IMG/VR virus record: IMGVR_UViG_3300025669_000117
Coordinates: 1 to 35,776 of that record
Strand: one strand, 5' to 3'
Source: a virus
Length of the DNA stretch: 35,776 nucleotides
In this document: in pieces, positions 19,748 through 27,106 of the stretch
Position numbering within the stretch: position 1 is the first letter of the stretch
How the letters are laid out: each line of letters opens with the position of its first letter
Position numbers and translations under genes: made by a program
Notes under the pieces: model-generated
Databases searched by the model: none
Told to the model about the DNA's origin: nothing
The model's input: only the letters and a program-made list of their open reading frames with translations

Positions 19748-20240
19748 AATATCTAAACTGACAGGAATTTCAAAGGAGTTGATATTATCAGATAATTTAA
19801 GGCGTGATATAGTTCATGCAAGAAATATCTGTTATTACTTCATGTATGGGTTTCAGAACATTCCGGTAAGTCAAATCAAATCATTATTCAATAAAAATCA
19901 TGTTACAATAATGTATGGGATCCGTGATATTCTGCAAAAACAAGAAAAAAGATTTTATTACCAACCGAGAAACACAAAAAACGACATAAAGAGAATCAGG
20001 CAAGAAATGTCAATCCATCAATGCGTTGGCGAAATAGTAGAATTTAAAACAGGGAATTTTATGTATGGAATTTGCATAAAACAAAAAGGTTTACTATATT
20101 TGTGTCGGTGTTTTGGAAAATTTGAAGATGTAAAGATATTTAGAGAATATTTTTATACAAATAAACGTGAAATAATCAAAATTGACGGCAAGGCTATTGA
20201 TGAAGGATATTTTAAGGGTAGTGAATTTAAGGTAATATAA
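19728..20240 (+). CDS. DnaA domain-IV-like DNA-binding protein
   Basis: 170 residues. The first 70 resemble the C-terminal DNA-binding domain of DnaA (Bac_DnaA_C): VNKISKLTGISKELILSDNL, HARNICYYFMYGFQNIPVSQ and IKSLFNKNHVTIMYGIRDI, where HVTIMYG stands at the place of the DnaA-box reader DHTTV. No AAA+ domain is present. The rest (about 95-170) is beta-rich and unrecognised. It may bind DnaA boxes in the phage or host origin, to start phage replication or block host initiation. The start is a TTG; no ATG exists before the domain. Confidence 0.6.
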   Translation: MDLVVNKISKLTGISKELILSDNLRRDIVHARNICYYFMYGFQNIPVSQIKSLFNKNHVTIMYGIRDILQKQEKRFYYQPRNTKNDIKRIRQEMSIHQCVGEIVEFKTGNFMYGICIKQKGLLYLCRCFGKFEDVKIFREYFYTNKREIIKIDGKAIDEGYFKGSEFKVI

Positions 20241-20241
20241 A

Positions 20242-20436
20242 ATGGAAAAACGGATAAACGAATTAAAATTATCACTGTTAGAATTGACACTTGAATATAT
20301 TAAAAAGCATTCATGGAGAAATAATCAAAAACAAAATAATGCAAGGGAAACAATATTAATGATTTCAAAAGCATTAGAATTATTGACATATCCTATAACG
20401 TGGAGTTATGCCAAAACTAAAAAAAAAGAAAATTAG
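20242..20436 (+). CDS. Hypothetical helical protein (64 aa)
   Basis: Directly follows the DnaA-like gene (1 base). Two helices (MEKRINELKLSLLELTLEYI, ARETILMISKALELL) and a Lys-rich end. No motif. Likely in the same operon. Confidence 0.55.
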   Translation: MEKRINELKLSLLELTLEYIKKHSWRNNQKQNNARETILMISKALELLTYPITWSYAKTKKKEN

Positions 20437-20484
20437 GATATAGAGCTAAATAATGAAAACGAATATTAATCAAAATTAAATAAA

Positions 20485-20694
20485 ATGAATAGTTCAGATT
20501 ATGAGTGGGTATTACCACTTTTGTTAAACGAAGATGAGTCAAAAGACCTTGATAAATTAATTGATAAAGCACAAAAAAGAGAATTAATCGAACATCTCAA
20601 AGCTAAAATGTTACAGAATGAGAAAACAATTGCGTATATTTCTGAAAGTAATATGCTAATAAATGAGCAAATAAAGAAATTGTGCAAAAAGTAA
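20485..20694 (+). CDS. Coiled-coil protein (69 aa)
   Basis: After an acidic start (WVLPLLLNEDESKDLDKLID), residues 25-68 are a charged coiled coil (LKAKMLQNEKTIAYISESNM). No family recognised. The next gene begins at 20696. Confidence 0.55.
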   Translation: MNSSDYEWVLPLLLNEDESKDLDKLIDKAQKRELIEHLKAKMLQNEKTIAYISESNMLINEQIKKLCKK

Positions 20695-20695
20695 A

Positions 20696-20920
20696 ATGGC
20701 AATGGAAAGCGATAAAGCAAGAATAAGCAGAATAATAAAGAATATGAAAAAAGGCAGATATTCTCATATATTTTGGAAGGATAAACAACAGGCTTTAATT
20801 GATACAGGATTGCCAACAGTTCAGTATGTCGGGGACGTAGAACATCATATTGAGCAAATTAAAATCTATGATGAAGTTATTAATGAATTGGAAAATAGAT
20901 GTATAACGAAAAGCAAATAA
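20696..20920 (+). CDS. Hypothetical protein (74 aa)
   Basis: Basic N-terminal helix (ESDKARISRIIKNMKKGRYS) followed by an acidic helical part (GDVEHHIEQIKIYDEVINEL). No family. Overlaps the tiny ORF at 20899 in another frame. Confidence 0.55.
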   Translation: MAMESDKARISRIIKNMKKGRYSHIFWKDKQQALIDTGLPTVQYVGDVEHHIEQIKIYDEVINELENRCITKSK

Positions 20921-20988
20921 GAGAAACGTTTGATAAGATAATTGATAATATTGATGAACTTTTAAAACTTATGTTGAAAAATGAGTAA
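20899..20988 (+). CDS. Tiny helical protein (29 aa)
   Basis: MYNEKQIRETFDKIIDNIDE plus LLKLMLKNE; amphipathic helix. It bridges the two flanking genes with overlaps at each end, which supports coding by coupling, but the length gives little statistical weight. Confidence 0.35.
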   Translation: MYNEKQIRETFDKIIDNIDELLKLMLKNE

Positions 20989-21349
20989 AATATCTAATGC
21001 TATATTAGTAACAGCAATGAACGAAATACATCAAGAGGCTTGTGATGGCAGTGTTTACTTAAATATAGAAAAACAAGGCAAAAGCATTACTATTAATTTA
21101 GAAAATGGTTTCTTTACGGAAGCATCAAAAGTAAAAGATTGGCTTATTTCAGTATTTGAACACGAAAACCCATTAAAAGAAATACCTATAAATTGTAAAG
21201 AACAGCATTCTACTAATGAAAAGAATGGAAATAATATATTATACACATCGGTTGCATCATATGGAGAACAAAAAATATATTGTTTTAAAATAACAACTGA
21301 CTTTAAAAAGAAAACAAAGATATTTGAACTTATTAATTTAAGCAATTAA
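20981..21349 (+). CDS. Hypothetical protein (122 aa)
   Basis: Mixed alpha/beta: AMNEIHQEACDGSVYLNIEK, SITINLENGFFTEASKVKDW, ILYTSVASYGEQKIYCFKIT. No family recognised. Its stop abuts the start of the terminase small-subunit-like gene at 21350. Confidence 0.6.
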   Translation: MSKISNAILVTAMNEIHQEACDGSVYLNIEKQGKSITINLENGFFTEASKVKDWLISVFEHENPLKEIPINCKEQHSTNEKNGNNILYTSVASYGEQKIYCFKITTDFKKKTKIFELINLSN

Positions 21350-21706
21350 ATGAGTAAAAAAGGAAACCCATATAATTTGACTGATAAGCAAGCTAAATTC
21401 TGCAAAGAGTTTATTATTGACTTTAATGGAAAACAGGCAGCCATAAGGGCGGGATATTCAGAAAAAACAGCAAGTATGTTCATGTTAAAAGAAAGTAAAG
21501 TATATAAAAATATTGTCAATATAATATACGAATGCACGATAAATGATTTAGCTAAAATGAATAAGCTTTCTACTATAATTAAAAGAAATATCATAAACGG
21601 GGTTTATAATGATGAAAATGACTACCGGAAATTATATGAACACTTGGAAAATAAAATTAATAATTTAGAAAATAGTATTATTATAAATGCAGAAATTGAA
21701 AAATGA
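21350..21706 (+). CDS. Terminase small subunit, Terminase_2-like
   Basis: 118 residues. LTDKQAKFCKEFIIDFNGKQ followed by AAIRAGYSEKTA is the typical N-terminal HTH of Terminase_2 (PF03592), which recognises the packaging site. The C-terminal region is helical and Asn-rich, where family members form the oligomer. A second, different TerS-like gene follows at 21727, so one of the two may be the actual packaging subunit and the other a paralogue or regulator. Confidence 0.65.
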   Translation: MSKKGNPYNLTDKQAKFCKEFIIDFNGKQAAIRAGYSEKTASMFMLKESKVYKNIVNIIYECTINDLAKMNKLSTIIKRNIINGVYNDENDYRKLYEHLENKINNLENSIIINAEIEK

Positions 21707-21726
21707 AACCCATATAATTTAAAGTA

Positions 21727-22182
21727 ATGGCACGGCCAAATAAATACACAATAAAAGAAATAGCTGAAATTAAATTAAAGATAACAGCCGAGATTTCGGA
21801 GGGTAAAAGCCTAAAGTCAATACTTGACAAAAATAAGGATATGCCTTGCAGAGCGACTGTTTATACTTGGTTGAATGATGAACATAAAGATTATGACAAA
21901 GAGTTTTTAAACAATTACACGCGTAGCAAGGAGGATTCAGGCGATTTGGACGCTGAAAAAATAGAAGAAATTGCTGAAAAAGTCTTAAAGAAAAAATACG
22001 ACCCTGCAAGCGCAAGGGTGGCAATAGACGCTTACAAATGGACGGCAGGCAAAAAGAAGCCAAAGAAATACGGAGATAAGTTAGACGTTACGAGTGGGAA
22101 TGAAAAATTAGAGCAAAACATCACAATAATAACCTCAAATAAAAAAGACAAAGATAATTTAGAGAAATTTGCAGGAGAATAG
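21727..22182 (+). CDS. Second terminase small-subunit-like protein
   Basis: 151 residues. N-terminal HTH with KSLKSILDKNKDMPCRATVY then TWLNDEHKDYDKEFLNNYTR, and the conserved C-terminal SARVAIDAYKWTAGKKKPKK followed by YGDKLDV, a signature of Sf6/phage TerS proteins. It directly precedes TerL, the normal TerS position, so I regard it as the main small subunit. Confidence 0.75.
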   Translation: MARPNKYTIKEIAEIKLKITAEISEGKSLKSILDKNKDMPCRATVYTWLNDEHKDYDKEFLNNYTRSKEDSGDLDAEKIEEIAEKVLKKKYDPASARVAIDAYKWTAGKKKPKKYGDKLDVTSGNEKLEQNITIITSNKKDKDNLEKFAGE

Positions 22183-22244
22183 TTTTGTTTTCGTACTGTA
22201 ACAAGTAGACTAATCATGTGTAAATCAAATACATAAAAATCGTA

Positions 22245-22589
22245 ATGATTACCACTTATTCTAAAACATTTTACAAATTAGTTGCCGAAACTGTAAGAAT
22301 ATCTATCCAACAAGGCGGAACATCTTGTTTTGGTCCTAATCAGTTAATACAAACAATTAATGGAAGTATTGAAATATCAAAGATTAAAACAGGAGAACAG
22401 GTCCAGACGTTCAATGAAGAAACAAAAGAGATAGAAACAAAGGTGGTCCAAGATATATTTAGGTTTGTGAACACTAAAAAAACATATAAGATTACATTGA
22501 AAAATGGCAGTACAATAATATGCACAGAGGACCATGAATTTTATGTCAAGGGGGTTTGGATTTCTCTAAAACATTTACTATCTTTGTAA
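22245..22589 (+). CDS. terL: Terminase large subunit N-terminal fragment fused to split-intein N-half (IntN)
   Basis: 114 residues. Residues 1-27 are the TerL N-extein, ending QQGGTS, the first part of the Walker A loop. Intein residues begin with the nucleophile C28 (CFGPNQLIQTINGSIEISKI), followed by block-B-type GSTIICTEDHEF with the catalytic T-x-x-H. The intein part is 87 residues and stops at TAA, with no C-terminal intein blocks; its length and the segment KTYKITLKNGSTIICTEDH are close to known phage split inteins such as gp41-1. The C-half is encoded separately at 23113. Trans-splicing would join residue S27 to S+1 of the C-half and rebuild GGTSSSKT. The frame differs from both downstream genes, so it is not one ORF with a single frameshift. 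Confidence 0.85.
   Translation: MITTYSKTFYKLVAETVRISIQQGGTSCFGPNQLIQTINGSIEISKIKTGEQVQTFNEETKEIETKVVQDIFRFVNTKKTYKITLKNGSTIICTEDHEFYVKGVWISLKHLLSL
22326..22586 (+). other. IntN coding segment of the split intein
   Basis: Encodes 87 residues from Cys1 to the end of the ORF. Blocks A and B are visible. The promoter of the following HNH gene lies within its last codons. Confidence 0.8.
22556..22586 (+). promoter_or_regulatory. Promoter of the intein-associated HNH gene, inside IntN
   Basis: TTG at 22556-22558, 20 bp, TATCTTTG at 22579-22586, ending at the last sense codon of IntN. Start codon of HNH at 22601 gives a short leader. Confidence 0.65.
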
Positions 22590-22600
22590 GAAAAAAGATT

Positions 22601-23140
22601 ATGGAAAATTGGAAAGCAATACCGAACTTCAGTACTTATGAAGCATCAGATTTAGGAAGGTTACGTTCATTGAATTATAAGCGTAGTAAAACAATAAGAG
22701 TATTAAAGCCTGCCAAGTCAAAAGACGGTTACATGAAAACAATGTTATTAGATGATAACGGTAAATATAGTAGTTGGACCGTACATAAATTTGTAGCATT
22801 AGCATTTTTTGGACCACGCAAGGAAGGACAAGAGATAAATCATATTGATTGTGATAAAACAAATAATAATATAAATAATTTAGAATACACAACTAGAAGT
22901 GAAAATATAAAACATGCTTATAGAAATAGTCTAATAACACCCAAAAGAGGCTCTTTGAATGGAAACTCAAAACTAACCGAACAGGATGTTGAAGAAATAA
23001 GAGAGCATGTTAGAAATTGTGTAAGTAGATATTATGGAAGAAAGAAACTTGCAGAAAAATACAATGTAAGTGAAGCCCATATTAAAGATATTGTAAATAG
23101 TAGACGTGGAATATGGAATTGTGTAAGTCCGACATATTAA
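22601..23140 (+). CDS. NUMOD4/HNH homing endonuclease between split-intein halves
   Basis: 179 residues. The frame opens at 22556, but the ATG at 22601 follows the promoter and gives the proper NUMOD4 start (MENWKAIPNFSTYEASDLGR). HNH_3 core: INHIDCDKTNNNINNLEY and TTRSENIKHAYRNSL; C-terminal HTH: LTEQDVEEIREHVRNC then KKLAEKYNVSEAHIKDIVNS. Same domain order as the HNH at 5521. Lying between the IntN and IntC genes, it should cut intein-less terL alleles and spread the whole insertion. Its 3' end overlaps the IntC gene by 28 bases. Confidence 0.85.
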   Translation: MENWKAIPNFSTYEASDLGRLRSLNYKRSKTIRVLKPAKSKDGYMKTMLLDDNGKYSSWTVHKFVALAFFGPRKEGQEINHIDCDKTNNNINNLEYTTRSENIKHAYRNSLITPKRGSLNGNSKLTEQDVEEIREHVRNCVSRYYGRKKLAEKYNVSEAHIKDIVNSRRGIWNCVSPTY

Positions 23141-23238
23141 AAATAGAGGAGGTGCAAGAGCCTTATGTTTATGATTTGTCAATAAAAGATAATCATAACT
23201 ACTTTATAGATTGTAATGGTCCTATATTGGTCCATAAC
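23113..23238 (+). other. IntC coding segment of the split intein
   Basis: 42 residues ending VHN, next codon Ser. ILKIEE and the final DCNGPILVHN resemble known phage split-intein C-halves. Confidence 0.8.
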
Positions 23239-24300
23239 AGTTCAAAGACTTTCAGCACAATCCAAGGTCTTATAATAATCGCAATTAAACAGCCAAAAGT
23301 ATTAATATCGGTCGTAGCCGAAAGCGTGCCACACTTAAAACGTGGAGTTATCAGGGACTTTTATACAATAATGGGAAATTCATTCAACAATAAGTCATAT
23401 AACAGAACAGATATGATTTATACATTTGATAATGGTTCAAGAATTGAGTTTTTTAGTGCTGATGACCATGCAAAATTAAGAGGCGCAAGGCGTGATTATC
23501 TTTTCATTAATGAGTGTAACAATGTAAACTATGAAGCATTTACACAATTAGAGATTAGAACAAAAAAGAGAATATTTTTAGATTTCAATCCTACTCATGA
23601 ATTTTGGGTCCACACAGAACTATTAAAAAGAGATGATATTTACTTTTTTACTTCAACTTATTTAGACAATGAGTTTTTAGAAGATGAAATTATTAAATCT
23701 ATTGAACACAGGAAAGGAAACACTAATTGGTGGAAAGTTTACGGACTTGGAGAGCTTGGCAATCTTGAGGGATTGGTGTTTCAAATAACTATTCGTGAAT
23801 TACCGGGAGAGGCAAAGTTAATAGGTTACGGTTTAGATTTTGGATATACTAATGATCCGACAGCATTTATCGGAGTCTATAAAATGAACAATGAGTTATA
23901 TTTAAAAGAATATATCTATCAAAGAGGCTTGACAAATCAAGATATTTGCAAAGATTTTGCAGATTTACAGATAAAAAAATATGATAGTATAATAGCAGAT
24001 AGTGCAGAGCCTAAAAGCATTGAAGAAATAAGGCGTAATAATTGGAACATAAAACCAGTAAGCAAAGGCAAAGACTCTATTAATTTCGGAATTGACATAA
24101 TGCTTCAGTATAAATTAAATGTTGATACAAATTCAACAAACTTAATCAAAGAATTTAGGAATTATCAATGGGAGGTAAGTAAGACTGGAGAGAAAACAGG
24201 AAAGCCAATTGATGACTTTAACCATGGCATTGATGCAATACGATATATTTGTATGATGAAATTAACAAATAAACGCAAAAGAGGGCTTGTCTCTTGGTAA
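23113..24300 (+). CDS. terL: Split-intein C-half (IntC) fused to terminase large subunit C-terminal part
   Basis: 395 residues. Residues 1-42 are IntC: DILKIEEVQEPYVYDLSIKD, then NHNYFI and ILVHN with the terminal His-Asn; +1 is Ser (SSKTFSTIQ). The remaining 353 residues are TerL: the second half of Walker A, the Walker B/catalytic carboxylate in YLFINECN, coupling motif RIFLDFNPT, and the RNase-H-like nuclease acids in GYGLDFGYTNDPT, IIADSAEP and DDFNHGIDAIRY. Without splicing this part lacks a complete P-loop and should be inactive. Spliced TerL would be about 380 residues, normal for Terminase_3-type proteins. It drives ATP-dependent DNA packaging into the prohead through the portal. Confidence 0.88.
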   Translation: MELCKSDILKIEEVQEPYVYDLSIKDNHNYFIDCNGPILVHNSSKTFSTIQGLIIIAIKQPKVLISVVAESVPHLKRGVIRDFYTIMGNSFNNKSYNRTDMIYTFDNGSRIEFFSADDHAKLRGARRDYLFINECNNVNYEAFTQLEIRTKKRIFLDFNPTHEFWVHTELLKRDDIYFFTSTYLDNEFLEDEIIKSIEHRKGNTNWWKVYGLGELGNLEGLVFQITIRELPGEAKLIGYGLDFGYTNDPTAFIGVYKMNNELYLKEYIYQRGLTNQDICKDFADLQIKKYDSIIADSAEPKSIEEIRRNNWNIKPVSKGKDSINFGIDIMLQYKLNVDTNSTNLIKEFRNYQWEVSKTGEKTGKPIDDFNHGIDAIRYICMMKLTNKRKRGLVSW

Positions 24301-24315
24301 AAAGTATTATATCTG
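24287..24315 (+). promoter_or_regulatory. Possible promoter after terL
   Basis: TTG at 24287-24289, 18 bp, TATATCTG at 24308-24315 (one mismatch). The gap up to 24374 also holds a broken short ORF starting at 24335, which loses frame in a poly-A run. Confidence 0.35.
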
Positions 24316-24374
24316 TAATCTAAAATAAATAATTATGAAAAAAGAATAATTGAACTATTAAAAGCTAAAAAACA

Positions 24375-24647
24375 ATGAGACTAATAAATTATTTCAAGTA
24401 CCTATTTTCAAACAAGCGAACATCAAAAGAAGTCGTAAAGAAGCTGATTAAGCAAAATGTTCATCATTACACAAATTCAAAGGGCAAAAACATGGGCTTT
24501 GATAAAGTGATAATTTTCTACAAAGATGGAAGCAAAAAGAAATTCAAACTAATATCATGGTTTATTCATCGCAAACACATTAAAAAGAACCTTTACAACA
24601 AGGGATTAATTGAGATTAACTTTTTACTTAAAAATAAGATATTATGA
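24375..24647 (+). CDS. Basic hypothetical protein (90 aa)
   Basis: Strongly basic (KEVVKKLIKQNVHHYTNSKG, FYKDGSKKKFKLISWFIHRK). Globular, no recognised domain. ATGA overlap with the next gene. Lies between packaging and portal genes, so could be a head accessory or a moron. Confidence 0.55.
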   Translation: MRLINYFKYLFSNKRTSKEVVKKLIKQNVHHYTNSKGKNMGFDKVIIFYKDGSKKKFKLISWFIHRKHIKKNLYNKGLIEINFLLKNKIL

Positions 24648-24871
24648 GCAAAGAACAACCAAAGCCATCAATAGCAGATTTCAAAAAGGAAATCAACAAA
24701 ACATATACTGGGATAAGTTATGTTAAAATGCGAAAACTTTTCAAACAGCATTTAGAGATTCAGAAGCATTTAGAAACTCACACTCAATTAACAAGTCTGA
24801 TTGTTCTTGAAAATGCGGAATATGAAACCGCATTAAAACCTTTCAAAAAAGTTGTAATACTTAAACCTTAA
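24644..24871 (+). CDS. Hypothetical helical protein (75 aa)
   Basis: ATGA start overlap. Charged helical protein (PSIADFKKEINKTYTGISYV, FKQHLEIQKHLETHTQLTSL). No motif. Ends before the gap with the -7 box at 24927. Confidence 0.55.
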   Translation: MSKEQPKPSIADFKKEINKTYTGISYVKMRKLFKQHLEIQKHLETHTQLTSLIVLENAEYETALKPFKKVVILKP

Positions 24872-24926
24872 ACATTGCTTACAGAAAATATTTATTAACA
24901 TAACAAATTCTATTATCATTTTGCAT

Positions 24927-24934
24927 TAATTTTG
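24927..24934 (+). promoter_or_regulatory. Possible late-promoter -7 box before the portal
   Basis: TAATTTTG, exact TAnnTTTG, 19 bases before the portal ATG; no good TTG at -33, so it may need a phage activator. Confidence 0.4.
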
Positions 24935-24953
24935 TGTTTTTAACACGAGATGA

Positions 24954-26546
24954 ATGATATTCAAGAACGATACTGAGATATTTGAGTTAATAAAGACTCC
25001 GAAAAACAAAGTAAACATTGATTTAGCACGTAAAAGGCATAGAGAATTAAATATGCACATAAACGGCGTTGATGTCAAAGTTCAGAAAATTGACGGTTAC
25101 GAAGATGATACTCAAAAAAAGCTACGAGATAAACTCACGCGGTCAAATAAATCATTGTATGCAAGATTGCTAAAGCCAAACGACAAGGTATTCTCAGCAA
25201 AAGGCGGCTCACGCTATTATGAATTATCTGATAGGTTAAGAAAGGATTTCACTTCAGCAACATATAAAGGATATACAATACCAAGATGGGTTAAGCAATG
25301 TATTAATAAATTCTATGTCGATCCGAATGGTTTGTTTTTTGTCGAAGTTGGCAAAGACGGAGAGCCATATCCTACATATAAATCAATAAATTCAATACGT
25401 GATTACGGTTTTGACGGTCTGATTTGTCAATATGTAATATTTGAGCCAAAAGAATTACCTGATGGAGTAAAACAATACAGAGTTGTAGATGACCGCAGAG
25501 ATATAATCGTACAAACCAAAGACGGCGAAAACTTCGATATATTAAAAAATGAAACGTACAGGAATATATTGGGCAGAGTTCCTGCAATTAGAATATCACA
25601 AACTCCCGATGACGTTTATAATATAATGGCTTCGCCAGTTGAAACAACACTTGAAACAGCCGAGGAGTATCTACAAAATAATAGCACAAAATCAGTTTAT
25701 AAGTATTTACATTTATATCCTATATTTTGGCGTTATCTTGAAGATTGCTCATATTGTCAAGGAACTGGAGAAATAGAAGGAAAAACTTGCAAATATTGTA
25801 ATGGCTCGGGGTTAAAGAAAACAAAATCAGTATCTGAAGTTATAGGATTACCACAACCAAAAGATGCAGCCGATCCTACTATTGCCCCAAATGTTGCCGG
25901 ATATGTTCAGCCTGACCTTGAAACATTAAGGGAAATGCGTGAGGAGTTTAAGCAGTTAATCAAGGAAATGGAATTTGATTTATGGGGGTCAAACACAAAA
26001 GAAGATTCAAGTAATGAAACGGCAACAGCAGCATTTTTAAACGTTCAGCCTGTTTACGATAAATTAAATGATAGTTCTTTATGGGCAGAATATGTTGATA
26101 AAAGCATTACTGATTTTATCGGCGAAATAAAATACAGGTCAGCATACAAAGGCAGTTCAATTTCTTATGGTCGCAGATATATTTTAGAAACTCCCGATGT
26201 GATATTTGATAAGTATGTAAAATATAAAGCAGCCGGAAGTCCAAAAACAACACTTGATTACTTTTTAACACAATATTATCAATCACAATTTGAAAGTGAT
26301 AGTACTTCAATGTTGATGTATATTAAATTGTTAAAGATTGAGCCATTTGTCCATTCAACAGATGTTGAAATTCAAGGATTAAATGTAAATCAAATAGATT
26401 ATTATAAAAAGATATATTTCAATGAATGGGTTAAGACATTGAAACAAGAAAATATTTTGGTAAAGGATTTTACTGAACTTGATGCAGAGCTTACGGTTTT
26501 TGCACAAACAAAAGTAACGGCGGCGGTTAAGTTGCCAAGTGATTAA
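24954..26546 (+). CDS. Portal protein with embedded DnaJ-like zinc finger
   Basis: 530 residues, in the position and length of a portal, between TerL and scaffold/capsid. The middle carries an internal zinc module: C265, C268, C279 and C282 in two CxxCxGxG repeats (CSYCQGTG, CKYCNGSG), the same repeat type as DnaJ. The C-terminal third (EEFKQLIKEMEFDLWGSNTK, NETATAAFLNVQPVYDKLND) is the helical stem typical of Bacteroidota phage portals. Portals form the dodecameric ring for DNA entry and tail joining. The role call rests mainly on context. Confidence 0.7.
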   Translation: MIFKNDTEIFELIKTPKNKVNIDLARKRHRELNMHINGVDVKVQKIDGYEDDTQKKLRDKLTRSNKSLYARLLKPNDKVFSAKGGSRYYELSDRLRKDFTSATYKGYTIPRWVKQCINKFYVDPNGLFFVEVGKDGEPYPTYKSINSIRDYGFDGLICQYVIFEPKELPDGVKQYRVVDDRRDIIVQTKDGENFDILKNETYRNILGRVPAIRISQTPDDVYNIMASPVETTLETAEEYLQNNSTKSVYKYLHLYPIFWRYLEDCSYCQGTGEIEGKTCKYCNGSGLKKTKSVSEVIGLPQPKDAADPTIAPNVAGYVQPDLETLREMREEFKQLIKEMEFDLWGSNTKEDSSNETATAAFLNVQPVYDKLNDSSLWAEYVDKSITDFIGEIKYRSAYKGSSISYGRRYILETPDVIFDKYVKYKAAGSPKTTLDYFLTQYYQSQFESDSTSMLMYIKLLKIEPFVHSTDVEIQGLNVNQIDYYKKIYFNEWVKTLKQENILVKDFTELDAELTVFAQTKVTAAVKLPSD

Positions 26547-26562
26547 TTTAAAATTAATAAAA

Positions 26563-27072
26563 ATGGATAAAAGACACTTAGAGTTTAAAATACTCGAAAT
26601 GAAAACAGTCGAAGTGGAAGGAAAAGGCGGTAAAACAAAAAAATACCGTAAAATTTCTGAATATCGACCATCCGACAGAGGTCATGTAATGATTTCTGAG
26701 GCTCAGGCGAAAATATTAAACGTCAGACCAACAGAAAAAGGAATGTTCTATGTTTTGGATAAGAAAAACCCCAAAAACACAGGAACTAAACATCCTGAAA
26801 AATGGGAAGTTACAAGAGCGGTTAAAAATGAAACTAATGATGCTATTCCTGATGTTTTTGAGAATGAAACTGACGAGGTAATTGATCCGCCAAAGGATGA
26901 AAAGCCAAATAGCGATGAAGTTCCTGTCGAAAAAGATTTAAAAGACATGACAAAAAGAAGCGAATATGAAGATTATATCATAAAACATAATCTGCCATTA
27001 GTTTCTAAAGATTATAAGAATAAGGATTTATTGCTTGAGGCAATTGAAAAAGAAATTGAAAAGTTAAAATAA
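26563..27072 (+). CDS. Head-region protein with acidic linker and small C-terminal domain (169 aa)
   Basis: I choose the ATG at 26563 rather than an in-frame GTG at 26539 inside the portal end. N-terminal basic domain (EVEGKGGKTKKYRKISEYRP), then a Pro/Asp/Glu linker (about 98-125), then a helical end (RSEYEDYIIKHNLPLVSKDY) with the look of a SAP/HeH-like module. Possibly a head-assembly or capsid accessory. Confidence 0.6.
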   Translation: MDKRHLEFKILEMKTVEVEGKGGKTKKYRKISEYRPSDRGHVMISEAQAKILNVRPTEKGMFYVLDKKNPKNTGTKHPEKWEVTRAVKNETNDAIPDVFENETDEVIDPPKDEKPNSDEVPVEKDLKDMTKRSEYEDYIIKHNLPLVSKDYKNKDLLLEAIEKEIEKLK

Positions 27073-27106
27073 CCATCCGAGTTAACGGATAAGTAAAACA
27101 TATATT

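Noticed and set aside
22245-24300. Conventional contiguous intein with a sequencing frameshift
   Set aside because: Three segments occupy three different frames, each with its own stop and start, and the HNH gene has its own promoter; at least two independent errors would be required.
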